From JAVBKU01 sp031553875 (GTDB taxonomy: Bacteria; Bacteroidota; Bacteroidia; Bacteroidales; Rikenellaceae): a stretch of DNA of 64,000 nt. The notes under the pieces are model-generated. The model saw only the letters and a list, made by a program, of their open reading frames with translations. It was not told the origin of the DNA and made no database searches. The stretch spans positions 1 through 64,000 of the forward strand of contig JAVBKU010000013.1 of NCBI GenBank assembly GCA_031553875.1, written 5' to 3'. How positions within the stretch are numbered: the stretch's first letter is position 1; each line of letters starts with the position of its first letter. Of this stretch, positions 1-8,418 are shown in pieces. The translations under genes were made by a program, and so were the position numbers.

Positions 1-91
1 TTACAACTCGCCTGACTATGACAACCGTTCGGTTATAATACGCCCCGCAAAATAACATCCGGGTATACCGGTTTACGCCGGTGCCCTTTCA

Positions 92-126
92 AAAAAAATG
101 GTGGGCGGACCATTTGGTCCGCCCAC
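92..126 (-). terminator. Rho-independent terminator of the hybrid kinase gene
   Basis: Two perfect 11-base arms (101-111 and 116-126) enclose a 4-base loop and are followed on the minus strand by eight T residues. This is a strong intrinsic terminator just downstream of the kinase stop codon. Bases 1-90 show no convincing gene. Confidence 0.9.
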
Positions 127-164
127 GTTCTGTTTCCCAGCGTCTTCGCCGCTATTGATGTCGC

Positions 165-1667
165 TTAGATAAAAGCCGCCACGGTCTCCTTGAGCTTTGA
201 AGGAGAATATGTGCCGTAAAGCACGTCGTTGGCTCCGCCCTCGAGGGCCCACTGCGACTCCATGTACACGCCGCTGGTGGTGACGGCTACTATGGACACC
301 TTGGGAGATTTCTCGCGGATCTTCTTTATCGTCTCGATGCCGTTCATGTCCGAGTCGGCCGTGTTGATGAGTATCAGGTCGGGCAGGTCGCGCATGAGCG
401 AATCCTTGAGTTCCATGTCACTGGATACCCTCACGATACGGGTATTGAATTCCTCGGTGAGTGCGGCGCCCATAAGGTTGTAACTATCGTCCGACTCGTT
501 GACTATCATGACCGTCTTGCGTCCCTTATTGCCGTCCTTGTCGCTCGCGCCGAGGTTGTTATAGGGGATCGTGAACGAGAACGTGCTGCCCTTGCCTACC
601 TCCGACTCCACGGCTATCTCGCCGCCCAGGCGCTTCACGAGCGTCTCGCAGATGGCCAGCCCGAGGCCCGTACCCTGGATCTGGTCGTTGAGCTTCTCGA
701 AGCGGTTGAATATGGTCTTGAGCTTGTCGGCCGGGATCCCGCTCCCGGTATCGGTCACGGAGAATTTGAGGAAGTTATCGGCCTCCTCGAGTTTCAGGGT
801 TATACTGCCTTCCCTGGTATTCTTGATGGCGTTGGAGATGAAGTTGGACAACACCTGCACCACGCGGTTGCGGTCGGTGACCGCGTTCATCTCCGCATTC
901 GCAGGCATGTCGAGCACAAACTCCACACCCCTCTGCATCTTCACCTTGCTGGTCTGTCCCACTTCGTCGGTGAGCTTGATTATGTCGGTCTCCTGGAAAT
1001 TCATGTCCACGTTGCCGGCCTCTATGCGCGAAATATCGAGGATGTCGTTGATAAGCTGCAGCAGAAGGTTGTTGCTGGTACGAATGATCTCCAGGTACTC
1101 GGCCTTGAGCGCGGGGTCTTCCTCCTCGGCGAGGATCTCGGTGAAACCCACGATGGAGTTGAGCGGCGTACGTATCTCGTGGCTCATGTTGGCCAGGAAT
1201 ATAGACTTCATCTTGTCGGCGTATTCGGCCCTCTTCTTCGCCTCCATCAGGTCGTCCATACGCTTCACGCGGTCGCCGATATCGGTTATCATGGCGAAGA
1301 CTTTGTCCTCGTCATAGGGGGTCATAGTGGCTTGGAAGTAATATTTCACGTCGCCGATGAGGAGATAGTACTCCATCTCCTTCTTCTCCCCCGATGCCAG
1401 GCACTCCCTGATGTGCTCCTCGTACATGTCGCTAACCTCGGGCGTGAATATATTGCGCCCGCTGGTACCCAACAACTGTTCCTTGGGGTGGAGCAGGGAC
1501 ATGCCCTTGGGCAGGATTATATCGCGGAAGATAAAGTCTTTGTCAAAAATGAAAATAAAGCATGACATGGTGTTGACGAAGCCTCGGCCCACCTTTTCCA
1601 GCCTCGCGAGCCTCTCCATCTTCTCTTTGAGTTCAGAGGAGCCTACATTACAGGTGTTGTCTGACAT
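165..1667 (-). CDS. Hybrid sensor histidine kinase with degenerate C-terminal receiver
   Basis: This 500-residue protein has a PAS-like sensor region (about 25-130), a short coiled linker, a HisKA dimerisation domain with the phospho-accepting His163 in the motif SHEIRTPLN, and a HATPase_c domain (N275 and N279, D306-G310, GTGLG at 332-336). A receiver-like domain follows at about 384-500. No signal peptide or membrane segment is visible, so it is probably cytosolic. In the receiver the usual phosphoacceptor aspartate is Asn435, the acidic pair is Asn390-Glu391 and the conserved lysine is Gly485, so it probably cannot be phosphorylated. The kinase core is intact. No partner response regulator is adjacent; the signal and target are unknown. 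Confidence 0.93.
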   Translation of the reverse strand: MSDNTCNVGSSELKEKMERLARLEKVGRGFVNTMSCFIFIFDKDFIFRDIILPKGMSLLHPKEQLLGTSGRNIFTPEVSDMYEEHIRECLASGEKKEMEYYLLIGDVKYYFQATMTPYDEDKVFAMITDIGDRVKRMDDLMEAKKRAEYADKMKSIFLANMSHEIRTPLNSIVGFTEILAEEEDPALKAEYLEIIRTSNNLLLQLINDILDISRIEAGNVDMNFQETDIIKLTDEVGQTSKVKMQRGVEFVLDMPANAEMNAVTDRNRVVQVLSNFISNAIKNTREGSITLKLEEADNFLKFSVTDTGSGIPADKLKTIFNRFEKLNDQIQGTGLGLAICETLVKRLGGEIAVESEVGKGSTFSFTIPYNNLGASDKDGNKGRKTVMIVNESDDSYNLMGAALTEEFNTRIVRVSSDMELKDSLMRDLPDLILINTADSDMNGIETIKKIREKSPKVSIVAVTTSGVYMESQWALEGGANDVLYGTYSPSKLKETVAAFI

Positions 1668-1723
1668 GGCTAAAATCTATAAACGTGTTTTTATAATTGT
1701 TTGAGAGAAAGGGCGTAAGTAAT

Positions 1724-2845
1724 TTACTTTGTCAGCGCCTCGACGATACGGGGATCCTTGAGGGTACCGTCGCTGTTGAACAGGCCGAACGAAGCCTTGT
1801 AGCCCCAGAACGAGTGGGGCAGGCCCAACTCCCTGAACACCGACACTATGTCGGCCGTCCACAGGGGCTGTATGGTGGTATCGCCGGAGGCCTTCTGGTA
1901 GCGGTCGTTGAAGCCGAACTCGCCCACACGTACCCTCACGCCCCGCTCCTTGGCGAATTCAGCCACGGGAGAGAGCCTTTTGAGCTGTGTCTCACGGGTG
2001 TAGGTGCCGCGGTAAGGCGCCACTAACTTCTTTTCTTCGTCGGTAAGCCCGTCGAGGACCTCCTGAGTTAATATCTGTCCCGGGTAGTTGAGCTTAACGT
2101 TGACCCTGCCGCCGAGCTTGCCCACGCCGTAGTGGGTGAAGATGGCGGGACCGTAGAAGTGTACGCTCACTATGAGGTTGTTATCGCCCTCGGGAAGGAT
2201 GAGCATCGGGAGCTTGCTGATAGTATTGTCCTTATTCGGACCCAGGACGATAACACGCGCGGGCTCCCTCTTGCGGATAGCCTTGATGAGGCTCGCCGAG
2301 AACTCGTTCCACATAGTGTCGTCGGGGCAGTTGGGTTCGTTGAATATCTCGTAGGCCACTACTCCTAAAGGATACTTGGAGAATGCCTTGGAGAGGTCGT
2401 CCCAGATAGCCGCTATCTTGTCGCGCTCCTGCTGAGACTTCCATATCTCGGGCTTGGGAGTGCGCGGGACGTGGAAGTTGATAATGAGCTTTATTTTGGC
2501 GTCTTCACACCATCCCACCAGCTGGTCTATCAGGCGGAATGTGTCGCCGTCCCTGTTCAGGCCCGAGGTGTATAACATATTCTCGGCCACCGGCAGGCGG
2601 ATATGGTCGAACCCTATGGCTGCTAACTCGTCGAAGTCGGCCTTGGTGAAATTCTTCTCCGCCTCGGCCCCGCTTTTAGACGGAGTATGGGAGAGCCAGG
2701 TGCTGAGATTGATGCCCAGATTATGCTCGAAAGGAGTCAGAGGGGCAGATTTCACGGGCTTAGCTGCCTCCGTTACACCTCCGGTGAGGTATACGGATAG
2801 GATCAAGAAGCATGATAGCCGTACAAAGCGGAGGAATCCGGCCAT
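1724..2845 (-). CDS. Secreted GH5-type glycoside hydrolase (cellulase fold), paralog 1
   Basis: The 373-residue product starts at an internal ATG that gives a clean signal peptide (about residues 1-27); a longer reading frame upstream lacks one. The mature part is a (beta/alpha)8 cellulase-family domain. NEP at 169-171 supplies the acid/base Glu170 and GEFG at 308-311 supplies the nucleophile Glu309, with HFY at 229-231 and a WGY motif near 347. It should hydrolyse a beta-linked glycan in the periplasm or at the cell surface; the exact substrate cannot be read from sequence. It is a full-length paralog of the protein encoded at 5599-6711, with the same architecture and C-terminal LTK. No SusC/SusD pair is beside it. 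Confidence 0.9.
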   Translation of the reverse strand: MAGFLRFVRLSCFLILSVYLTGGVTEAAKPVKSAPLTPFEHNLGINLSTWLSHTPSKSGAEAEKNFTKADFDELAAIGFDHIRLPVAENMLYTSGLNRDGDTFRLIDQLVGWCEDAKIKLIINFHVPRTPKPEIWKSQQERDKIAAIWDDLSKAFSKYPLGVVAYEIFNEPNCPDDTMWNEFSASLIKAIRKREPARVIVLGPNKDNTISKLPMLILPEGDNNLIVSVHFYGPAIFTHYGVGKLGGRVNVKLNYPGQILTQEVLDGLTDEEKKLVAPYRGTYTRETQLKRLSPVAEFAKERGVRVRVGEFGFNDRYQKASGDTTIQPLWTADIVSVFRELGLPHSFWGYKASFGLFNSDGTLKDPRIVEALTK

Positions 2846-3019
2846 GGATCTCAGTGTATTATTGTTCTCTAAACCAGGCCGTAACCCCGTATCACCACTC
2901 GAATACAGGCGACAACAGCCATACACTGCCAAAGATAGTAAAATCTTTAGATAAATGTGATTTGGCTGCCTTAATTTTATATCGGCGCCTGTTTCTACGT
3001 TATATAAATAAGCCCAAGT

Positions 3020-4747
3020 TTACTTAAGTAATTCCTTAAGTGTTGGCATGCCAGATACTTCGTAACGGGTCTTGAACTTTGCGACCCTCTCCTTGCCAAA
3101 CACCTCTTCGTCCAGTTCCAGAGCCTCGACCGGCAGGGGCCGCTTGCTCTCGATCTTAACGTCGATAACTACGGGTTTTGTCGCCTTACGGGCCTTGTCG
3201 AATACCTCGCGCAGTTGGCTGCGGTGGGTGACGGTGAAGCCCTCGGCTCCCATGGCCGCGCCTATGCCCGCGTAGTCGGCCCCGGTGAGGTCGACGCCGA
3301 AAGCGTGCTGCCCGGTCTCCTCCTGCTCGGCGTCGATAAAGCCGAACGAATCGTTGGAGAACACTATATTGATAACGTTCAGGCCATAGCGTACCTGAGT
3401 GATGATATCCTGCATCACCATCGAGAATCCGCCGTCGCCGCTGAGCGTGAAGACCTGCCTTTCGGGGTAGCTCAGCTTGGCCGCGATACCTCCCGGGACG
3501 CCGTATCCCATAGTGGCGAAGAGGCCCGAGGTGGTGAACCTCTGCCCCGCGCCGTTCATATTGAGCAGGCGCACGGCATGGATGGTGACGTTGCCCACGT
3601 CGGTCACGAAAATGGCGTCGGGGGCGGCTATGCGGTTGATCTCCTTGAATAGAGGCTCTGTCCTCATGGGCACGTCGTCCCTCTCTTCGAAGCTCCTGAG
3701 CCACTCCAGCCAGCCTCGGCGGTTGCGGCGACAGGCGTCTAAGAATTTATCGACAGGCCTGCGGGCCCCGGCCCCAATGAGTTGCCTCATGCTCTCGCCA
3801 GCGTCGCCCAGAATAGCCACGTCGGTCTTGTGGCGACTGCCGAGCTTCGAGGCGTCGGAGTCGACCTGTATAAATTTCACTTCCGGCGGGAATACCACCC
3901 TCGCGAACGGAAAATCGCTGCCCACGAACAGTATCAGATCGCTCTCCCTCACGGCTTCGTTGGCCGGCTTGGTGGCGACCCTGCCCGCCATGCCCATGAA
4001 ATTCTCAGTGGAGTCGGCGATGATACCCTTGGCCATCACGGAGAGGATGATGGGCATTGAGAAGTGTTCGGAGAGTGCCAGTACGTCCGCGCCCGCGTCC
4101 CTCGCGCCCTGGCCTACGTAGAGTACCGGGCGTTTTGCCTTGGCGATCAGGTCGGCGGCGGCGGAGATATCTTTGGGGTCGGGCATGAGCTTGCCTTTAC
4201 GGTGGTTAGCCGCTGCCGACACTTCCCTCGCAGGGATGTCGACGAAACCGAAATCCACGGGAATCGTCACCACCGCCACGCCCTTATGCTTGTAAGCCTT
4301 GCGTATGGCCTCGTCGATCACGAAGGGGAGGCTCTCGGGGGTCATCACAGTACGGTTGTAGACGCTCACGTCGGCCATCATCGGGTTCTCGTTCATCTCC
4401 TGGAAGGCGTTGTAATTCATCGCTTTGGACGACACCTGGCCCACCAGTGCGAGCACCGGGGCGTGGTCCATCTTCGCGTCGTAGAGGCCGTTGAACAGGT
4501 GTGTCGCCCCGGGCCCGGCGGTGCCGAAGCATACGCCGATCTTGCCGGTGAGCTTGGCGTCGGCCGAGGCGGCGATAGCCCCCGTCTCCTCGTGCCTCAC
4601 CTGTATGTAACGCACCGAGCCGCGCTTGTGGTAGAGCGCATCCATAACCGAATTGAACGATCCCCCGGGGATGCCGTAAACGTGATCTACACCCCAACTC
4701 TCTAACACCTCGAGCATAGCGATGCCCGACTTTGTCATGTTCTCCAT
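3020..4747 (-). CDS. Pyruvate oxidase (ThDP/FAD enzyme)
   Basis: The 575-residue protein has the three-domain layout of the ThDP-dependent decarboxylase/oxidase family. The N-terminal part, including GIPGGSF, the RHEE motif with catalytic Glu53, and QEMNENP, closely resembles lactic-acid-bacterial pyruvate oxidase rather than acetolactate synthase. The ThDP-Mg motif begins at GDGG (437-440) and ends at Asn465. Family members turn pyruvate, phosphate and O2 into acetyl phosphate, CO2 and H2O2, with FAD bound in the middle domain. Such an enzyme is unexpected beside anaerobic genes. The gene stands alone, with a 355-base upstream spacer that carries an inverted repeat. A related ThDP oxidase with a different acceptor cannot be excluded. 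Confidence 0.85.
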   Translation of the reverse strand: MENMTKSGIAMLEVLESWGVDHVYGIPGGSFNSVMDALYHKRGSVRYIQVRHEETGAIAASADAKLTGKIGVCFGTAGPGATHLFNGLYDAKMDHAPVLALVGQVSSKAMNYNAFQEMNENPMMADVSVYNRTVMTPESLPFVIDEAIRKAYKHKGVAVVTIPVDFGFVDIPAREVSAAANHRKGKLMPDPKDISAAADLIAKAKRPVLYVGQGARDAGADVLALSEHFSMPIILSVMAKGIIADSTENFMGMAGRVATKPANEAVRESDLILFVGSDFPFARVVFPPEVKFIQVDSDASKLGSRHKTDVAILGDAGESMRQLIGAGARRPVDKFLDACRRNRRGWLEWLRSFEERDDVPMRTEPLFKEINRIAAPDAIFVTDVGNVTIHAVRLLNMNGAGQRFTTSGLFATMGYGVPGGIAAKLSYPERQVFTLSGDGGFSMVMQDIITQVRYGLNVINIVFSNDSFGFIDAEQEETGQHAFGVDLTGADYAGIGAAMGAEGFTVTHRSQLREVFDKARKATKPVVIDVKIESKRPLPVEALELDEEVFGKERVAKFKTRYEVSGMPTLKELLK

Positions 4748-4776
4748 AAGATATACTGTGATTTGTGATTTAATAC

Positions 4777-4814
4777 ATCCTGTTTGCGCGCCAATGCTCC
4801 TTATGGAACAGGAT
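4777..4814 (-). promoter_or_regulatory. Inverted repeat upstream of pyruvate oxidase
   Basis: A perfect 8-base inverted repeat (ATCCTGTT at 4777-4784, AACAGGAT at 4807-4814) lies 30 bases before the pyruvate oxidase start codon. It could be a 5' leader hairpin or an operator. The rest of 4815-5022 shows no gene and no clear consensus promoter. Confidence 0.35.
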
Positions 4815-5022
4815 ATGGTGCGTCAACGCCTTTCGTCGTGTGGCTGGCCGGGACGTTTAAATGATACTTCTACTGCGCTCTGAGCGGTTATTCGCGCGAC
4901 AAGTCACACCCCGGCCGGCCCACTATCCCCGGATAAAGCAAAAAGGATGCAAATCTTTGAAAATAGGTAATAAGGCACATTTATTAAGGTGCTAATAAAC
5001 AACTTTCCCCGGCCATAATTAC

Positions 5023-5060
5023 AAAAACCCCGTTGGTTATATTAAGACCAACGGGATTTT
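5023..5060 (-). terminator. Intrinsic terminator of the AT-rich lipoprotein gene
   Basis: Nine-base arms CCCGTTGGT (5029-5037) and ACCAACGGG (5047-5055) are followed on the minus strand by a T run. It lies about 45 bases past the lipoprotein stop codon. Confidence 0.85.
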
Positions 5061-5102
5061 ACTAAATGTGTCTATTTTAAATTTTTGCTTTTGTTATAAT
5101 CA

Positions 5103-5573
5103 CTATGGATAGTATGTATATTTCCAACGTCTTTCTTTCATATCATTCTCGGAGAACGAAACTCTCTTTACATACATCTGTTCTCTCCATATCTCTTTCC
5201 AGGAATGATTTCTCATTGTTTCTTCTGTAATGAAGAATAGCGTAAGAGTAAGAGTATCTATGTAAAATCCGGGGTTTCTCCTTGTTCCCCCAATATTTAC
5301 ACTCCCCATAGCATACGCATCGATTCTATTAGCAGAATAATATATGGTATCCTCGCTTCTCCACCCGTTATACTCTTTAGTTGTATCTTTACTTGAATAG
5401 TATTCAAATAATCTAAGACTTGGAAAAAGAGCTAAGCTGTCGTTCCATGAATCATACACATAAATAGGCTTATCGGAATAATTCCTAATATCTATATGAC
5501 CACTAGGAGGATCATAAACAGGACAGCCATATACAGCAATCAGAAACGGGGCGAGAATAAACAATTTCTTCAT
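5103..5573 (-). CDS. Small AT-rich lipoprotein of unknown function
   Basis: This 156-residue protein begins with a signal peptide ending in a lipobox (AVYGC, Cys17), so it should be lipid-anchored. The rest is rich in Tyr, Trp and charged residues and has no motif I recognise. The coding sequence is clearly more AT-rich than the genes around it, which suggests recent acquisition. It sits between the pyruvate oxidase and the second GH5 gene, 25 bases downstream of the latter's stop... on the same strand it is preceded by that GH5 gene, so the two could be cotranscribed. Confidence 0.75.
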   Translation of the reverse strand: MKKLFILAPFLIAVYGCPVYDPPSGHIDIRNYSDKPIYVYDSWNDSLALFPSLRLFEYYSSKDTTKEYNGWRSEDTIYYSANRIDAYAMGSVNIGGTRRNPGFYIDTLTLTLFFITEETMRNHSWKEIWREQMYVKRVSFSENDMKERRWKYTYYP

Positions 5574-5598
5574 CGTCAGGGTTTTTATAAGAGAATCT

Positions 5599-6711
5599 CT
5601 ATTTGGTCAGCACATCCACGATGCGCTGGTCTTTGATACGGCGGTTGTTGTCGAAGATCCCGAAAGAGGCGCGGTAGCCCCACCAGGTGTAGGGGATGTC
5701 GTACTCCCTGAAGATGCTCACCATGTCCTGGGTCCAGCGGTATTGCAGGTCCCAGTCGGGGTAGAGGAAGTTGCAGCCGAACTCCCCGCAGTGGATGCGC
5801 AGGCCGCTCGCACGGGCCTTCTCGATGGCGGGGAGTATGCGCTTCAGGAGAGTTTCACGGTCGTAGACACCCTGGTAGGCCTCAATCTTGCGCCACTCCT
5901 CGTCGGTGATGCTTTGGCGCACGCTGTCCGAAATGATCCTGCCGGGGTAGGTGATCTCTATATCTATATCCTTGAGGCGCGAAAAGAAGTTGGCCTTGTA
6001 GTGGGTTAGCAGGTAGGGGTAGTAGAAGTGAAAGGAGAGTATTATATTGGGGTCGTTCGGAGGGAAGGTAAGCGAGCCGAAGGTCGACACCGAATTTGTC
6101 CTGTTGGAGGCGAGGAATATTATACGCTCCGGCTCTTTCTTTCGTAGTGTGTTTATGAGCCTGGTCGACCACTCGTTCCACAGTTGATCGTCGGGCACGC
6201 GGGGTTCGTTGAATATCTCGTAGGCCAGAAGCGTATTGGGGTACTTGCCGAATTCGGCCGACAGCTTCTTCCATAGGCCGATGAGGCGCTCCTGCTCTTT
6301 GGGGTGGGTCCAGATGTAGGACTCCTTTTCGCGAAACATATGAAAGTCGAGGATTATCCTCGTAGAAGTTTCCTTGCACCAGTTTATGGCGTTGTGTATC
6401 AGCTCGAAGGTTTCCTCTATACGGGCACCGTTCACGTCGAACAGCTGCTTCTCGTCCACCGGCAGGCGGAAATGGTCGAAACCCATATCGACCAACTGCT
6501 GGAAATCTGCGCGAGTGAAATATTCGCGCCTCTGCTTACCCGGTTTGCTATGTACATGCGACAGCCATGTGCTGATATTGATACCCTTGTGGTAGTCGAA
6601 GGGGGTCGTGGCCACCGGTTTGGCCTTACCTTTATCTGCCTTCGGGGCGGAGAACGACGGCGGGGCGATGAACAATAGCAGGATGAGTAAGAGGGGTAAG
6701 GGATGTTTCAT
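5599..6711 (-). CDS. Secreted GH5-type glycoside hydrolase (cellulase fold), paralog 2
   Basis: The 370-residue protein has a signal peptide (about 1-21) followed by a cellulase-family (beta/alpha)8 domain. Glu169 in FNEP is the predicted acid/base and Glu310 in CGEFG the predicted nucleophile. It aligns along its whole length with the protein encoded at 1724-2845, sharing GINxSTWLSH, the NEP segment, HFY and the closing LTK, but it is well diverged. Gene duplication followed by substrate drift is likely. On the minus strand it is the first gene before the AT-rich lipoprotein. Confidence 0.9.
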   Translation of the reverse strand: MKHPLPLLLILLLFIAPPSFSAPKADKGKAKPVATTPFDYHKGINISTWLSHVHSKPGKQRREYFTRADFQQLVDMGFDHFRLPVDEKQLFDVNGARIEETFELIHNAINWCKETSTRIILDFHMFREKESYIWTHPKEQERLIGLWKKLSAEFGKYPNTLLAYEIFNEPRVPDDQLWNEWSTRLINTLRKKEPERIIFLASNRTNSVSTFGSLTFPPNDPNIILSFHFYYPYLLTHYKANFFSRLKDIDIEITYPGRIISDSVRQSITDEEWRKIEAYQGVYDRETLLKRILPAIEKARASGLRIHCGEFGCNFLYPDWDLQYRWTQDMVSIFREYDIPYTWWGYRASFGIFDNNRRIKDQRIVDVLTK

Positions 6712-6896
6712 AATATTTCAATGGGTTTTACTGGCAGTGGCGGTCTGGTTTTTGATGATCTATCAGTATGTAAAACCTTCACTGAAGTAAAGGTAATAAA
6801 AATCTTTATCCCGCGCGATGATATAAAATAAGGGTTAATTAACTAACTTCGTGAACTCTCCGTCGGTATACGATACCTGCACAAAAAAGAACGACC

Positions 6897-8327
6897 ATGA
6901 AAAAACCAGGATATATATTGTCTTTCGGCATCCTGCTGGCGGCCATATTTTCGGCGTCGGTGGCTTTCGCCGATATGCCTACACGTGAAAACACCACAAT
7001 AGACGGCTATCGCGGCATATGGTTCGCCCTGGGACAGAAATCCCAGTACGGCGACAAATATTCCGGCGGACTGGCGACATACACCATGAAGCACAACCCC
7101 GTGGCCATCTACAGCCCCGAGGCCAACAAGACGTTCTTCGTCTACGGGGGTACGCCCTCGGAGGACAGCCGCCACCTGCTCTGCATGATCGGGGTGTTCG
7201 ACCACAGGACGGGTCAGGTGACCAAGCCCACCGTGGTCTATGACAAGAGGGGCGTCGACGACCCGCACGACAACCCCTCCATACTTATCGACAACAACGG
7301 CTATATCTGGGTATTCGTAAGCGGGCGAAGCATCCACAGGCCCGGGTTCAAGTATCGCAGTATCTATCCCTACGACATATCGGGTTTCGAGCAGGTAACA
7401 TCCGAAGAGATGACCTACCCGCAGCCCATGTACATCGAGGGCGAGGGCTTCTTCCATTTCTTCACCAAGTACGTGGGTGTGCGCCGCCTCTTCTTCGAGA
7501 CCAGCCGCGACGGGATCACCTGGTCGCAGGACCAGGCCCTGGCCGATATCCGCCGCCCCGGGCAGAAGCGCTCGGGACATTACCAGTTCAGCACCCACTT
7601 CGGCAAGAAGATAATGACCTGCTTCAACCGCCACCCTAACGGCGACGTTGACCGCCGCACCAACATCTACTACCTCCAGAGCGAGGATTTCGGCCGCACG
7701 TGGACTACCGCCGACGGTCGCCGCGTGGATATACCCGTCACCGACTCGGCCTCTATATGCCTTGTGAGGGAGTACGAATCGAAGGGCCGCAACGTATATA
7801 TAAAGGACATAAACTACGACGCGCTCGGTAATCCCGTGATACTTTACCTCACCAGCGACAGCCACCTGCCCGGCCCCCTGGGCGGCACGAGGCAGTGGAG
7901 TGTGGTGTGGTGGGACGGCAGGGAGTGGATCGACAGCGACATTACCACCTCCACCCACAACTACGACTCCGGCAGCATCTGGATCGAGGACGGCGTGTGG
8001 ACGGTGATCGCCCCCACGCTCCCCGGCCCACAGCATTGGGGTACGGGAGGGGAGATCGCCGTGTGGAAGAGCGGCGACTGTGGTCGTACCTGGACTATGA
8101 CTGGCCAGCTCACCGGAGGCAGCCCCCGCAACCACGGCTACGTGCGTCGCCCCCTTAACGCCAAGGATCCGTTCTATGGTTTCTGGGCCGACGGCGACGC
8201 TGACAATTTCGGTATTTCGTACCTGTATTATTGCAACTCCAAGGGCGACGTTTACAGGCTCCCCTATGATATGGACAGCCTTTTCGTGACGCCGCTTCGG
8301 GTGGTATATCCCGCGCTTAAAAAATAG
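6897..8327 (+). CDS. Secreted BNR-repeat (BNR_4-like) beta-propeller protein
   Basis: The 476-residue product has a signal peptide ending AFA (cleavage near residue 24). The mature domain looks like a seven-bladed propeller: Asp-box motifs of the form S-x-D-x-G-x-T-W occur at 203-209, 262-269 and 392-399, and the opening DGYRGIWFALGQ segment is typical of the BNR_4 family. Known enzymes with this fold include ulvan lyases (PL24/PL25 type) and GH145 rhamnosidases, so a polysaccharide-cleaving role is likely but unproven. It is transcribed divergently from the GH5 paralog 2 gene across 185 bases. A second, distant BNR_4-type protein is encoded at 55106-56593. Confidence 0.8.
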   Translation: MKKPGYILSFGILLAAIFSASVAFADMPTRENTTIDGYRGIWFALGQKSQYGDKYSGGLATYTMKHNPVAIYSPEANKTFFVYGGTPSEDSRHLLCMIGVFDHRTGQVTKPTVVYDKRGVDDPHDNPSILIDNNGYIWVFVSGRSIHRPGFKYRSIYPYDISGFEQVTSEEMTYPQPMYIEGEGFFHFFTKYVGVRRLFFETSRDGITWSQDQALADIRRPGQKRSGHYQFSTHFGKKIMTCFNRHPNGDVDRRTNIYYLQSEDFGRTWTTADGRRVDIPVTDSASICLVREYESKGRNVYIKDINYDALGNPVILYLTSDSHLPGPLGGTRQWSVVWWDGREWIDSDITTSTHNYDSGSIWIEDGVWTVIAPTLPGPQHWGTGGEIAVWKSGDCGRTWTMTGQLTGGSPRNHGYVRRPLNAKDPFYGFWADGDADNFGISYLYYCNSKGDVYRLPYDMDSLFVTPLRVVYPALKK

Positions 8328-8371
8328 CGTTAGAGCCCGCGGAGGGGGACGTAGAAGTAGCGGAAAATGAT

Positions 8372-8402
8372 TTTGCCGTTTGCGTAAAAACATATAGCTT
8401 TG
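8372..8402 (+). promoter_or_regulatory. Bacteroidetes consensus promoter of the GT2-sigma-rsmG operon
   Basis: TTTG at 8372-8375, a 19-base spacer and TAGCTTTG at 8395-8402 match the -33/-7 promoter of this phylum exactly. Transcription would start near 8409, about 10 bases before the GTG start of the glycosyltransferase. Confidence 0.8.
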
Positions 8403-8418
8403 CGCAAATTACATTTTC

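Noticed and set aside
1..90. C-terminal end of a gene running in from the left edge
   Set aside because: All frames near the edge meet stop codons within a few dozen bases and show no protein-like pattern.
6843..8393. A 516-residue minus-strand frame opposite the first BNR protein
   Set aside because: Its composition (Val, Ala, His-rich) is typical of antisense shadows, and the plus-strand protein has a signal peptide and Asp boxes.
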